Below, piece after piece: positions 10,598 to 24,170 of a DNA stretch of 64,000 nucleotides. A model generated the notes under the pieces. It ran no database searches and was not told the DNA's origin. It was given only the letters and a program-made list of their open reading frames with translations. Origin of the DNA: Akebia trifoliata (lineage: Eukaryota > Streptophyta > Magnoliopsida > Ranunculales > Lardizabalaceae); the NCBI GenBank assembly GCA_017979445.1, contig CM030716.1, positions 16,697,443-16,761,442 of the forward strand. Direction: 5' to 3'. How positions within the stretch are numbered: position 1 is the first letter of the stretch; each line of letters begins with the position of its first letter. The position numbers and the translations under genes were made by a program.

Positions 10598-11240
10598 CCC
10601 CTCCCCTCCTCCCAAAAATGGTGACTAAGTATTACCAAGGTTACCAAGTCTCCTTAAAAAAAAATCTACTCACTCCTCTTCTACTCTACTACTCTCTCAT
10701 ACCACCCTCTAAAAGGTAACTTCACTCACATACTTCACTAAGGATCTAAGAAGATTTAGAAGAAGAAGAAAGAAGAGGAAAGAAGCTTCAAGGTGGGTTC
10801 TAAACTTTCCCCTTCCCTCTCTCTCTCTAACCTTCTCCTCTTCCCTCTCCTAACATCCCCTCTTATATTTTATTTTACCTTTTTAATGATTGGACCCCTA
10901 GGCTAAAGGTTCATAAGGGTCATTTCCACCAATGAAATGACCCTATGATTAAGCTGAAATGAGTTCCTATCAAGGGTACAAGCACTTCCACATGGCACTC
11001 TATTTTTTAATATTTTGTCAAAATCAAAACAATCGAGTTGTGTAGAGGTTACCGTCATTTGGCGGGGAGAAAATGGTGCCTAACACCTTTCCTTTTCTCC
11101 AACAGAGCCGCTTGCCCGAATCTCTAGGTTGGATTAGTTCCCTATCCGTTGCGAGTCACTAACGCTAAAAAATGGTAATTTTCCGAAAATGAGCACCGGG
11201 TGACCATTCACACCCATTCACAATTTGAATGGTGACGACT

Positions 11241-14200
11241 CCAAATCGTAGTATATGTGGTCATCGTAATGATGAAAATCACGTAGCTATAGGTAGTATG
11301 AATTATTTTAAATGATATAAATGATGGATTGAAATTTATATCAATTGTTTATTGATTATGCTTAAATATTTATCCTATGTTATATTATAAATACCTGCAT
11401 TATTTAACTGTTTAGTTAATTACTCGTACATGTATGATTCGTAGTTAGAATGTCGTTAATCCTGTTGAGTACATTCCTCCGTTACTCACTCTATCCTACA
11501 TTTCAGATTATTTACTTGTTGAGGAGCCAACACGCGATGAGTCACTCAAGGAGGCCCCTCTTGAAGATTATGCTAATGATTTGCAGCCTTCACCAGCTTG
11601 AGGATTTTCTTAGTAGTGTAGTGGTTATGTTTTAATCCATATTGTGGGACTTGATGTATTTTGAGAAGTTGTATTTGGGAGATTGTTATCATGTGATTTG
11701 ATTATAGATTATGGATTTGATGTAGTTGATTGATGATGATTAGTTTTCATTGTGCTCTGACTTTTAGTTTATCAGATATTCGTTTCCGCTGTGTATATTT
11801 TCATTTTGTAAGTATTATTGTCTATAATTGTTCTACCAGGTTGTGTGTGTGTTTATCTCATATCTTGATATTTTGACTGATGAATCCTCAAGATTTGTGT
11901 TGAAATTTGGGGGCGTGATATATTTTATGTTTCCTTTTACTACCATAGCAACATATGATTTCAATATATCATAATTTAATGTGTATAGATGCATCACGTT
12001 TAAATCTTGCATTTTTATCTCTAGTTATTGAAATGGAATGGGTGGACCAACCATGACCATAACTTTATCTTGTGCATTCAAGATGCTTGATCTCTTAGAT
12101 TTATAAAGCTTTAGAGTTGTAGACCTCCATGTATGCATCACATAAGCCTACTTTTATTAATGTATGCCTGGCATTATCATTGCTTTTAAAGCTACTCATC
12201 AGCATCACTCGTTATGGTTGTCATTAACCAACAATATTCTCCATGATTGTCATTAATCCTTGCTTTTATGTCCTTCAAGGCATAAATCTCGTCTTTATGC
12301 TTACCCCCTAGTGGCACTTAATCATTAACACACCTAACCTTTAGTGATGAGCACGGTTGCAATGATGAATCCTTTTGTCGCAGTGCTACTATAATCCTAT
12401 ATGATATGCACCAATATCAACACAACACATAAATCACTTATCTTGGACTCATCATCCAACCTCAAAGGTTTACCATTGTCAGAACCCCCAAAATGTAATA
12501 CAAATTGAATTCCAATAGTTTTCCATACTTAATTTTATCAATATAGATATGCAAAATTGAGATTTACACAATCCAAACCATCAAAATATCAAATCTAAAA
12601 ACTACCATCTACTCCTCAACAATGACAAATCACAAATTTTAAAGTTGACCTAGTTATGGCTTGTTGATTTTGGTCATTTTTACTTGCAAGTTTCCTACAT
12701 ACGTCGTCAAATTGTAGATGCAAAAACTTGTACTACCTCGATATCTTTATTGATTGATTGATTTCTTCCTCCTATGCTCCTAGGTGTGCCTGCAACAACA
12801 ACTCTATGACGCCCAAGTTAGTATTTTAGTATAAAAGATTTGGGTTAATTAAGCCATTCTGGCACGTAATCTTGTCTCAATATTTTCCTGATCAACTGAG
12901 ACTCGAACCCATGGTTGATTTGCCACTGATCTTACCCTCGGATCAATTGGCTCCGATTTCGATACCTAACCCGAATCCCTAGGTTCCACGTGTCACCCAT
13001 TGATACCTAATGAATAATATCTTTCATAGTGCGTAGGCATTGTAACCAATGAATCAATCAAAAGTGGATATTTGATTGTATCTTTTATCATTCGATCTAA
13101 GTGAATTGTTGTAGGGAAATGCTAGTATTCGTATCATTCCCATTTCTTTTGAATCAAATGACAAGAGGATAAAGGATTGAGTAATTTGTTTAACCAATCT
13201 CTTGCTTAAGATTTAATAAGGTTACTTGCTTATTGTTTTGTTTCTCCCAGCCTTTTTTTTTATAAATTTTTTATTCTTTTGCACACAGTTGAGATGAGTT
13301 GAAACATCACTTTCATGGACATTGCATTAAGTTCTTATGCATCTTACAGTCATTGGGTTGTTAAATTAACTACTCCAATGGGATTCATCTATTACTTCTT
13401 TTAAGCTCATCATTAAATGCAATTTCTTACACCTAGTTTAGAATAGAGTTGAATGACTATGAATGTGTTGCATAAACGAACTTAATGAATCGACATTAGT
13501 TTTTGAATTTTTCAATTCAATCATCTTAAAATCTCGATGTTGCAAATATTAGATTTGTGTGATGTTTTCTTAGTCTTAAAATCAGTTTTTTTTTATTTAT
13601 TATTAATTCAATACTAAAAAAAAAAATAGATTTTTGAGGACTAATGTTGGTGCTAAAGTTTGAATTGATTTGGATGTCATAAAAATCATTTTTTTATTGA
13701 ATTGATGTTGTAAAAAATTTTGGGACTTTTTAAAAGTACAAAACTAGAATTTTTTTTACAACTTTTTAGTAATATTAAAAAAAGCTAGATTTTAGGGATT
13801 CGTTTTGTGGCCTAATTAAATAGATTTAGGGGTTGGGTTTGTGGCCCAAAAAGGCAGATTTTTGGACTTGTTCGATGCTACAACACTGTGACTTTAAAGA
13901 CTATTTTGGTGTTACAAAAAGTAGAATTTGTTCATCGGTTTGGTGTTAAAAAATTGAATTCTTTTTTTAGGGGGGGGGGGGTTGGGGTGTAACTATTTTG
14001 ATGATACTAAGTTTTTTGAACTTTTTTTTAATTGTATAAAAAAATCATTTTGGAAAGGTTTTGTACCAAAAAAATTGTTTTTTGGAAAATGGTTTGGTGT
14101 TACAAAATTGGAATTTCACTAGACTATTTTAGTGGTATAAAAGCACATGCTTGTGATTGTATTCGTACCTATCTTGGAAATTGTTTTAGAATTATTTATG

Positions 14201-16531
14201 AGTTGAATTGATGTAGTATTGTTTACAAAAGGTTATTTCTTTTTTTTAGTTGTTATGACAACTCAAAAAGTGCGTCAAGATTGGCAATACATTAATTTGG
14301 GAGTGATCTGATTTAGAATTCATGCAAAGGGTAAGTTTCATTAAGCAATTGTAATACCATGAACAATTATTATGGATATCAAGAAATGAAGTCAATTATG
14401 TTGACTTGTTTTCCTATTAAATTTTAAAAAAATATTATAAATCAATTATAATATTTTCAATGTAAAATAAGGATCTGTTAGAAGGAGAATTTCATTAATG
14501 AAATATATAATTTGAGAAACTTTACCATGATTATGATCAGAGAATTATAATATTTAGTCAATGTAGATAAAACTCAAAATTTTATAGGAAGCTCTATTGG
14601 TCAAATGGGTGTTATCATTAAGTTCAAAAGAATAAAAAAACATAATTTATACAATTAGCATGCTGAAATCCGAATTTAGTAAGATAAATTACGAAAATAT
14701 TAATTTTATCAAGATAATTTATGCTTTAAGGGGTATTTTGATTAATAGAGTAAAATCGATGAGAAATTTCGAAAATTTGAGATACACAGTTTGAATTGGT
14801 CTAATGCAACGACATAACGAAGAAAAGAAAAATATTATTTAATTATTTTTTTTATTATTAAAATATTAAAATAAATAATCTATTTTATAAAAATGGGTCT
14901 AAGTATTGTTATTTATAAAAGAGGGGTTGATTTGAAATTAAGGAAGTGTTAATAGGATAATATATAATTAATATTATTATATTATAAATTTGTGGGTTGT
15001 AAAAAGTCGGCTATGCAGGTGATACAATTTATATATTTTATATATTATATATTATTATTTTAATATTATATTATATTATATAAGATATGTAACTTAATGT
15101 GTTTGCATTATTTGTACGAGAATAAAAAATATAGACGAGTCGATTTTAGGTTTAAACTTGAGTGAGTATATATACATAGTTTTTTTTTTTGATTTAAACA
15201 TATTTCATATACAAAGAATGACTCGACATTGAAGGTTAAAATATTCAGGACATCGAGATTAACAGTCACCAAAATATTTTGTTGAATCATCGAGAAAATT
15301 ACTTAAAAAAATTATTAGAATCTCGTGGAAACGAGTAAAAGTCAACTGCAAAAGTATGAAATTTATAATTTCAAATTCATAGTATAATTTTCAATAAAAT
15401 CTATTTTATTTATGTTTTGGTAGTTAGTTTCAAATTTATTATGATTTAAATTTAAAATTCATGAATAAAAATGTAAAATAATTCGTTTTATATGTTTTAT
15501 ATGATATTTTAATGTCGCGGAATAAAAAAAAGGAATTTGAGTGCGTTTAACCAAAAAATAAATTTGAAACAAATTAATTTTCATAGAGTATTCATTTAAA
15601 AAACTGTTAAGACACTATTTTGAAAGTATGTTATTATTGGATAATAATTTATAATAAAAAAATGAAATGTTTAAACGTAAATTGGAATAAAAGTCTCGAT
15701 TGATTAGAATCAAGAATGATATTTCCAATTGGTTGGAATCGAGAATAAGATTCTCGATTGTATGTGCTTGTGTTGAGGAATTTCCAGCTTTAGAATGCTT
15801 TTGATCACTTTGTAATAGATGCATGGGATGCAATTAACATACTGCTTTATGATTTACAATTTTTTATATATAGTTTCATGTTTATAATTCTAAAATATCT
15901 AGGAAGGTTATCACACTTGCAAATTTATTTTAACTGAATTTTGATAAATATATATTATTGTTTTTGTTATTTATTAAAGAAATAATGAATGTTTATATAA
16001 TTAATTGGTAACTTTTTTTGGAAGTAACCAATAAATTTAAAATAATAAGGATTTGATATTCTCTTCGATAGTATGAGATACCACTTGAGAATACCATTGT
16101 ATCTACTATTCGAAAAATTACTATCTTATCTTTATTAAAAAATAATAAATTGTACTGTAAATGTGATTTGTAATTGACTATATTGATTGAGGACACATGC
16201 ATACCATGGAGGTAGATGGAGCTGACCTATCAAATGATTATTTATAATTTAAAGTAGTCAAATGATTGATCTCCGTTAAGGATAAACGATCAACTCAAGT
16301 AAAAAAATACAGTCATCCAATTATAGTAAATTGCCAGATCGACAATAAATCAGGAATTAATGGTAAGTTCCACATTGGTGAAGTACTAGATCATCGATAT
16401 ATAGATTGATACTTTTGTATCAGTTGTGTACCTCGTCATTACCAATATTGATATACTAATGACATGTTCTTATTTTTTTTTTATAATATTAGAGATATTT
16501 CATTACTATTTTATTAATGATTAACATGTTT
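11241..16531. other. AT-rich region without recognisable genes
   Basis: I find no convincing coding region. 11,450-11,920 looks like decayed LTR or leader sequence (ends TTGGGGGCGTGATA). 12,900-13,020 contains GC-richer unique sequence I cannot place. A G-run lies at 13,969-13,981. 15,020-15,080 is almost pure A/T. Open frames of 60-73 codons (15108-15290, 15615-15833, 15993-16202) lack family features and are what AT-rich DNA gives by chance. Confidence 0.55.
13600..14150. repeat. Decayed repeat built on TTTGGTGTTACAAAA
   Basis: Irregular copies of a TTTTGGTGTTACAAAA-like word with A/T filler recur every 40-70 bp (for example near 13,908, 13,942 and 14,095). The copies are too diverged to define a clean unit. 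Confidence 0.45.
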
Positions 16532-18010
16532 TGTAATATCCCGAGTTTTTGATCGTATTTCGAGAAAAAATAAATAGTGGAATTTTGAGAAAATTTTGAA
16601 AGTAGGAATTAGGGTAAAATTTTAGGAAATTTTTTGATTATTTTTAATGAAATCTGACCACACAATTAGATTCAAAATGGTCGAAAAATATACTTTAACC
16701 TGTAAGCACGCTCAAAATGCGAGTCCGAAAGAAAAAATTACAAAATTCACAATTTTCGAGTCAGACAAGGCTAAAAAGATAAATTTTTCTAGACAAAAAA
16801 TCTATAGAATCCAATTAAACCATTGGATCCGTAACGAAAAATTATAGAAAATGAAATATTTACTCGTCATTTTTGAAGTCCAAAAAGTCAAATTATCGTA
16901 AAAAAACGAAAACAACTTCGATTTTTTGGTCAGACCGGACTGAAAAAATGAATTTTTGTTCAAGTGAGAATTTGTAAAATCCGACCACTCCATGAGATTT
17001 ACAATAAAAAATTATAGAAAGATGAGTATTCACTCATCAATTTCGAAGTCTAGAAAATCGGGTTATTGTCAAATGAAATAACTTTGAAAATACCGTGTAC
17101 ATCCCAATATTTTTATATATAAAAGAAATTCTAATTTTTTATTATTATTCATTGTCTACCAAATTTGTTAACCAACAACATCAACGTTTAAGGAAAATTA
17201 GTTTTAACCAACTTAGAGTTGTAGATTCATCGCGAACGAGTTTCCGTCGACACTCGACGAAGAAAGGAAAAATGTCCGCAACGTTGAACTTTACAAATCT
17301 GCTCATCTCTTTTTCTTTTTCTCTTCTCTTTCTCTGTATTTCATCAAAAATCAATTGTAACATATACGAGAGTTTCAATTTTTCAACCTCTGATTTCATC
17401 GATTTGGAGTCTAAACTGTCCTCCACCGTAAAAGAAAAAAATGATAGCGTTGTCGAGATCTTCGAAACCACTGGGTCTGATTAAAAAATTAGTCATCTCC
17501 ATATCATATCTGCCTTGAGTTCTACGCTGATTATTTTGATTTTTGCGCACGTTCTTCAATTATATCGCAAAGAGATTGGTAGGGATTTATGATTCTTACT
17601 AGTAATCATAGATTTCGAAAATGCATTTAGGATTTTTATAAATCTTTCGATTTAATTTTAAAATGTGGAATTTTTGTCCTTTATTTCAAATTCATGTGAA
17701 ATATATGTGTTTGATGTATTTAATTATGTTTTATAATAAATTATACATTTTCGCCAGTTTGGTTCCTTACATTCGTTCGGACTTCATGTTGACTCAAATT
17801 TTATAATTTTTCTATTTAAATGACAAAAATGAATTTTTAAAAATTGAAAGATGATTTGATATTTAATACATTGATATGAAATCGATAAATATAAAACATC
17901 TTGAAAAGTGTGAAAATCGAAAAAAGGAAAAAAGGGAAAATGGGATGAAACGATAAAATATCAAAATCACACTCTAGGGCTGATGTCTACATTTACATTG
18001 TGATATTATA
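16532..18010 (+). repeat. LTR-like repeat, copy 1
   Basis: It begins TGTAATATCCCGAG and aligns by eye along about 1.5 kb with copy 2 (18,232-19,752), with many substitutions. The start is an imperfect inverse of the GGGATGTCACA end of copy 2, as expected for Ty3/gypsy chromovirus LTR ends. A 129-codon open frame at 17,095-17,484 is not kept open in copy 2. The 3' end is degraded near 18,010. Confidence 0.6.
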
Positions 18011-18231
18011 TGTGGGTCGATGAATATATATCTAGGATTAATTTATTTTCTGTTGTCACGAAGTGATTTGCATGTTTATTTACGATTATACGTTGTGTAC
18101 TATTATTTAATTTAGGCCTGTTGGCCACAATTGCATGGTAAGAAATTAGATATCTATTCTCAATTCTGTAATACTAATTTCTTGTTTGTTTTCAAAGAAG
18201 AATGATATATATATATCATCCGAAGTGATAT
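18011..18231. other. Short spacer between the two LTR-like repeats
   Basis: About 220 bp. The part 18,085-18,205 reappears, diverged and inverted, at 20,091-20,235, and part of it again in forward direction at 20,031-20,080. Confidence 0.6.
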
Positions 18232-19752
18232 TGTAAATCTTCAAGTTTTGATTCGTATCTCGAGGAAATAAATAGTGAAAATTTGAGACAATTCTGAAAG
18301 TTGGAATTAGGATAAAACTTTAGGATATTTTTGATTATTTTTAATGAAATTTGACCTTACCATTAGATTTAAAATGATCAAAAAATATACTTTAGCCTGT
18401 AAGCACGCTTAAATACGAGTCCGAACAGAAAAATTGTAAAATCTTCGATTAGCGAGTCGGACCAAACTAAAATAATGACATTTTACTAGAAAAAGAATTG
18501 TTAAGATTTAATCATACCATTGGATTCGTAATAAAAAATTATAGAAAATGAACTATTTACTTGTCATTTTTGGAGCCTAGAAAGTCGAATTATCGTTAAA
18601 AATAAAAACGACGTCAATATTAGGGTCCATCGGGTCAAAAAAGTAAATTATTTTTAGAGACATAATTTATATAATTTGACTATACCATTAGATCCAAAAC
18701 GAAAAATTAGATGGAATAAAGTATTCATTCGTCACTTTTGGAGCCCGGACGGTCAAGTTATCGTCGAACGAAATAATAGGTAAAATATCGATTTCGTCCC
18801 ATATTTATATAAATAATTTTTTTAAATAAAAAACTATTCATCGTCATTCTAACCAACCCAAAACAAACCGAAATTTTTTTAAAAAAATTTGGTTGTTTTT
18901 TTCAAATCTTCAAACTTCGATTAGCTGCGAACGATCCGTCTTTGACTTTCGATGCAGAAGGGAAAAACGTCTGCTGTGTCATTCTCTATCAAACCCACCC
19001 AATTGCCTTTCGTTTTATCTTCCTTTTCACCCCGTATCATCAAAAATCAGCCGTAAATAATACGGGATTTTTGAAACTTCGACCCTAGATTTCATATATT
19101 TTGAGGCAAAACTGTATTCCGTCGTAGAAGGGAGAAATGACGGCATCGAGATATTTGAAACCACTAGGTCAAATTAAAAAATTAGCCACCTCGAATTTTG
19201 ATTTGTTTCGATTTTCGTGCCGATCGTCTCAATTTCTACTCACGTGTTTCAATTCTTTTGCAAAGAGATTGTAAGGACTCTCAGTTTTTATTGATAACCA
19301 TAGATTGTAAAAACTGTATTTAGGATTTTTATCAAAAATTTGTATTGGGTTTAAAAATTGTAAAATTCTCTTTGTTATTTTAAATTCTTGCTAGAACTTG
19401 CATATTTGATATGTTTAATTGTATTTTATAATAAATTATACGTGGGTAGGATATGTCACCAGGTTATTCCGTTAGTTGGGTCTTGTGCACCGCTCGAACA
19501 TCGTTTTGATCTAAATTTTGTAATTTTTTCAATGTTATTGAAAAAAATGAATTTCATAGTTGAAAAAATTATTTAATATTCAATGAACTCATATTGAGTT
19601 GATGAATATCAGAGAGTGAATATTTTTTTCTTCGAAAAATTGAGAACTATAAAAATTGGAAAAAGGGAATAAAGAGATGAAATGGTAAAAAATTAGAATC
19701 ACACCCGAGGGGTGATGTTTGCATTTTACATCCGAAAATATGGGATGTCACA
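18232..19752 (+). repeat. LTR-like repeat, copy 2
   Basis: Diverged direct copy of 16,532-18,010, with matching blocks through CTTTAGCCTGTAAGCACGCT and AACCACTAGGTC. It ends GGGATGTCACA (19,742-19,752), a typical LTR terminus. With only 220 bp between copies, this could be an element with its interior deleted, or two solo LTRs. Confidence 0.62.
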
Positions 19753-19993
19753 CCCTGTGCACATGCCAAACTGGGCCTGTGATAAGCTGGGATAGCGATG
19801 TGGTAGCAGTGCTACACATGATAGGCTCCATGAACTGACAGGTGGCTACGGGTAGGAAATATGGCCAATGAGTAATTACCACGTATGAGTTTGGTTGTCC
19901 CTACCGTACATCCCAAGATAGTATACCACTCCGGATGATATGACGCACTATCCCTTCAAGCATTCACAGACTCTTTAACAGCTCACAAAATAG

Positions 19994-19994
<1 letters not shown>
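19753..19994. other. Unplaced spacer after LTR-like copy 2
   Basis: Moderately GC-rich sequence with no reading frame or family I recognise. It could be a leader of the element that owned the preceding LTR. Confidence 0.4.

Positions 19995-20033
<39 letters not shown>
19995..20033. repeat. (TA)n microsatellite
   Basis: About 19 uninterrupted TA units directly abut the 110-bp palindrome. Confidence 0.95.
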
Positions 20034-20035
<2 letters not shown>

Positions 20036-20140
20036 ACTTTGTATTGTTAATTTCTCTTTTGTTTGCAAATGAAAATAATATATATATATATATTATTTTC
20101 ATTTGCAAACAAAAGAGAAATTAACAATACAAAGTTGATA
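20031..20140. repeat. Perfect 110-bp palindrome
   Basis: Left arm 20,031-20,080 and right arm 20,091-20,140 are exact reverse complements over 50 bp. The 10-bp centre (TATATATATA) is also palindromic. The arms match, in diverged form, the end of the spacer 18,085-18,205. Confidence 0.95.
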
Positions 20141-20235
20141 ATGGATATCCAGTTTCTTACCATGCAACTGTAGCCACATAGCCTAAATAAATAATAGAAC
20201 AGAAAAGTAAACAGTGCAACGCGCTAACAGAAAGT
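20141..20235 (-). repeat. Inverted diverged copy of 18,085-18,160
   Basis: Read on the minus strand, it continues the right arm into TTGCATGGTAAGAAACTGG and a TATTTAGG block, matching TTGCATGGTAAGAAATTAG at about 18,132. Confidence 0.7.
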
Positions 20236-20289
20236 AAATAAACATACAACCAATAACATTATCCCTGGATATCTGTTTACCAACCTACA

Positions 20290-21676
20290 CACAACTCACA
20301 CCAAATTACCAAAATACCCTAACATCAAAACATCATTAGAGCCCCCTTTATACTTAGGAAAATCCATTCGAACACATAAAATAACAAAATAAAATCAAAT
20401 AAACCATTTCGTCAATTTTCAACAAATTTGACAAAATTACGAAAATGCCTCTCATAGGGTTTACAATCATTTCTTACTAAAAAATTCATAAATGACACAA
20501 ACCCATAATCCCATTGAATTCCTTACGAAAAATCAATTCCAAAATATCCCAGAACATGGAAAAATGACTTGAACCACAAAAATTCTCTTTAGGGGCAAAA
20601 TGATAATTTTTCAATTTTAAAAATTTTAAATTTCGAAATTAATAAATAAAACATAATTAACGTAAAGTTAAATCTTAATAAAATTAATTTAAAAATCTGA
20701 ACCAAGAAAATTAATCAATCAAGCCCTGAGGCAAAATTTTTGATGGTTGCCCACTTATTTAAGTGGAGCCCCTTGATATTTATTAAAAGACCTTTTCATC
20801 TGGGAGTCCACATAATTAAAGATACAATTAGGGAGTTTCCCCAAAAACTTAAAAATATATTCTTTCATTGTACGCAAGATTTAAAAACCTAATTTAAAAG
20901 ACCAAGTCAATCTCATTTGACTTAAGTCAAAATCCTAATTAAAATCCTAATCTAAAGAAACCTAGTAAATCAAATAAGACTTAAGTCAAAATCCTAATTC
21001 ACCTTATATAAAAGAAACTTAATTAAATTCTAATTCTTCTAAAAAATCTATAAATACGAGCCTTCACAACCCAATTTTGCAGGTCAAATAAATCCTATAC
21101 AAAGTAGGTCAAAAAGTCTCCCTAGCCTTCTCCAAACCCTAATTTTGAAGCCCTAACTCCCTACCTATCATTCAAACCCCAGCTTTTACTCAAAAAATAC
21201 TAAAAAACCTTTCAAAAATACCCAAAAACCCTTCAAAACATAGAAAATACTCAGATCTAATAAGAAGATACATCAACTTGGAGATCTGAAGTAGATCCAG
21301 TGACGGAAGAAAAATAAGGAAACTCGTATAAGGACGCTCTCCACTAGTACTGAGGGAACAAATCGTTGCGATCATCTAGGTATACTTTTTTTACTTTTTT
21401 TTAATTTGTTTTATTTATTTATTTTAGGTATTTTAGCAATGTAATCCTTTTTTAAAAAATAGTAAAGATCGACGTTTGCCGGGCGGGGTTGATGCCTAAC
21501 ACCTTCCAATCCCGTAACGTGATCCCCGGACCATAGTTTCTTTTTATTCATAGATTAGTTGTTTTTATCTGTTAGAGTCAATATTCGGTTCCTAGATCGT
21601 AATAACTAGGTGGCGACTCCCAAACCTCAAAAATCAAAAGCGGATCCGCACACCCCGCGGATCGAGGGCGCTTTCA
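20290..21676 (+). repeat. Tat-like LTR, 5' truncated
   Basis: It aligns with 28,285-29,533 and with the reverse complement of the LTR at 47,611-49,316. It has a TATA box (TATAAATA 21,049-21,056), the U5 block GATGCCTAACACC (21,491-21,503) and the end GAGGGCGCTTTCA (21,664-21,676). About 250 bp is missing at its 5' end. The usual primer site does not follow it, so it may be a 3' or solo LTR rather than the 5' LTR of the next element. Confidence 0.75.
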
Positions 21677-22299
21677 GTGTGATTGAGAGAATGGTTTTTA
21701 AGAATGATGGGTAAGAGATGCAGAGAGTGTTGGTGTTCCCACCCTTTTCTCTCTAGATGTACCAAGTTGCTGTTTGATACTCTGTTTTCACCATTAAAAA
21801 AAAATTGATTTTTATCGTATCTTGGGTAATCTCGGTGAGTTTTTAATGCCAAGTTGGGCACTCCCAAAAAGTCCTCACAGCAATTGGGAAGAATCTTCAT
21901 CATCTTCGGCTACTTTTAATTACATTCACTTTGCATATAAGAAGGTTGTTCGAATTGTCATGGATGGGATAGGAGACCCTTCTAAGTAGAAGGCACCTAT
22001 GAAATTGGTAACAATGTGCTAACTTAGCAAGCTTCTGTTTTGATGATTATCAAAATAGAGGAATTTATTCTTCTTTATCATCTCATGAGTCGATGTATGC
22101 ATATATATATATCGTGGTTATTTATTCTTCTCTATCATCTCATGATTGGTAAAAATATATGCATATATATTGTGTGTGTTGGCAGCAGCTTTTTTTTAAA
22201 TAAAAAAAATGTTGTAAGTGTAGCTTTTGATTTATATATTTTTAAAAATAAAATAAAATTGAGTGGGCTAGTCTTACTAGCTTAGTAATATTTCTTTCT
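21677..22299. other. Unplaced sequence after the LTR
   Basis: No family recognised. The 89-codon minus frame at 21,634-21,903 runs into the LTR end and has no known motif. A two-copy tandem duplication of about 75 bp lies at 22,055-22,160 (TTTATTCTTC..TATCATCTCATGA). Confidence 0.45.
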
Positions 22300-24170
22300 C
22301 ACAAAGAGTCATTGACCTCGTCACGTGGCACCCAAAAAGGTGACTTGCTTATGGCGGATACGAACTTAAAAAAAAAGGAATTTCAAGAAAATTTCAAATC
22401 TTAATGCGTTAGTAGAGATAACCTAAGTTCCCATTGAGAAACTTGTTGAGTAATAAATTCAAAAATGCAAAAAAAAAAAAAAAAAATTAATTAAAAAAAT
22501 TATATCAAAACGTTCCATCTCCACAACTATCATTCTATCCTCAATTTAATATTTTTTGAAATCTCGATTTGTTTTGGGCCACCCAAAACGATTTTTGATT
22601 GGACCATATATTAAAAAATAATCCTTTTATTTTTGTTAAAAAATAAATAAATTTTTTTTGCATCAATTTCACCGATTGGCCAATGATTGATTATTTTTGT
22701 GCTATAATTTTTTGCCTATTTGATATGCCATGATTCTAATTGTTAGATATTTTGATGCGCATGTCCAATCAGATATCATATCTAATTTGGCCCAAGGGCC
22801 CACCCTATTTTGTACACACCACTAGCACGTTTAAATTACACTACATTGCATGCTTGCATGTCTCTTATAGCCAACGTGACACTAGTACATGGTCCGGTCT
22901 TCTCGTAAGACGCGATGTCATTCATGAAAATCACAACGCCAGTCATGTACCTTTATGGTATATAAAACTGGGGTATCAGTACCGTTTGATCAGGTGACTT
23001 TGAAAGGTATATCGATGCACTTACGCTAGAGCAACTTGAGTATTTGTCCTATTGTATGCCGTAAAGTCACATGTCCCAATTGCCAACGTAGTTCTAGTAC
23101 GTGGTCGGTCCCCTTGTGAGATGCTAAACCATTTATGAAGGCTACAACCCTATACTCGTACCTATACGATATATCAAAGTTAATCTAAGTTACACCAATT
23201 GCACTTCTTGGTCAAAATCAGTGCCTAAGCGAGATCTTACCCTGCTATACCTCGTGTACTAGGGGGATAGATGACTTCTATTATAGACGAGAAGTGACTT
23301 ATGAGTGCCTTTACTCAACATCGTACGCCACCTCTCAACTGGGGATCAAACTGGCTATTTTCGACTTCAGAGATTTGGGTTGGAGGCTTAGATTATCACT
23401 TTGAATACTTATACGGTATATCAAACTAAGTCACCATGTACCGTATGATTGAGTACGCTCGAGAGGTATATAGGTGCACTTGGACAAAGGTAGCCAGATA
23501 AATTGCATTGCACGTAATAAACCTAGAGTCTAGGAGCTTCTAATAGGTAACGACTTGATCCGACTATGGGTGTTCCCAGGTTGCTCTATTTAATCCAACC
23601 AACAAGTAAGTGGACGGACTGGTCTAGACCGTTCAAACTAAACCTGCAATATCAATTCGACCCAATCTGTGAAATGTACCGAACAATTTGAACCAATTGG
23701 CCCAATCGACAAATGGATCAAGCTGATCAATACCAAATCGGTTGGACCAATTGGTTTTACTTTCAAAGATCTAGACAAATTCATAAAAAAAAGATTCGAT
23801 CTTAGGGTCAAATTAATTTGTATGATCAGAGGTTCTATCCTAATCAGGGGTAGACCCGTGACAAACCTTTCTCACCTTCTTGGTCATTATAGACTTATAA
23901 TGCATATGGATTCGATATTTTCCACCGGACTTGGGCTAATTTACATCAAAATTTTAATCATGTGGTTAAGAGTCAAACCTTCAGAATCAATGGTTAATTT
24001 TGATTCATTTCTGATCAAGTAATAATTGCTCCTAGATATTCTAAACCCTTGTCTATGCCATTTTGGGTCTGTCAAAAGAGTTGTCTAGCCAAAATACCAA
24101 TGTCAAATCCAAGTAGTCTACCCTTGCACCACAATATTATGCCTATCTACCCAGAAGGACCTCCCTACTT
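22300..24170 (+). other. Tat-like 5' leader region
   Basis: It matches, with divergence, the leader of the second plus-strand element (36,400-37,260) and the reverse complement of 55,780-56,890. It contains two tandem modules of about 215 bp (near 22,870 and 23,085), each with CCAACGT..TCTAGTAC-type and ATATATCAAA-type words, and the module 23,170-23,410 discussed in the findings. The 117-codon frame at 23,669-24,022 lies inside this leader and has no known motif. Confidence 0.6.

Larger units (their letters stand above)
1..11240 (+). mobile_element. Tat-like Ty3/gypsy retrotransposon, 3' half, with two antisense genes
   Basis: In plus-strand order: pol tail (1-186), untranslated region with a 112-bp tandem duplication, two minus-strand genes (1606-3200 and 3998-8452), a polypurine tract (8986-8999) and an LTR beginning TGTAGACACC at 9000. 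Antisense ORFs between pol and the 3' LTR are known in some Tat-lineage elements such as Grande. Having two separate intron-bearing genes there is what stands out. The 5' half is outside the window. The right end is not sharply defined: the U5-type sequence fades near 11,240, and I saw no convincing target-site duplication. Confidence 0.75.
9000..11240 (+). repeat. 3' LTR of the first Tat-like element
   Basis: It starts TGTAGACACC. A TATA box (TATAAATA, 10590-10597) marks the U3/R region. The U5 portion carries GGCGGGG, GGTGCCTAACACC (11075-11087) and a later GGTGACGACTCC, the same order as in the other Tat-like LTRs here. About 900 bp of U3 is C/A-rich low-complexity sequence. The 3' boundary is uncertain by tens of bases, since no clean CA plus flank could be fixed. 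Confidence 0.72.

Noticed and set aside
17095..17484. 129-codon plus frame with a hydrophobic stretch resembling a secreted peptide
   Set aside because: It lies inside an LTR-like repeat, and the second copy (18,800-19,180) does not keep the frame open.
21634..21903. Minus 89-codon frame as a host gene
   Set aside because: It runs into the LTR end, shows no known motif and has no splice or conservation support.
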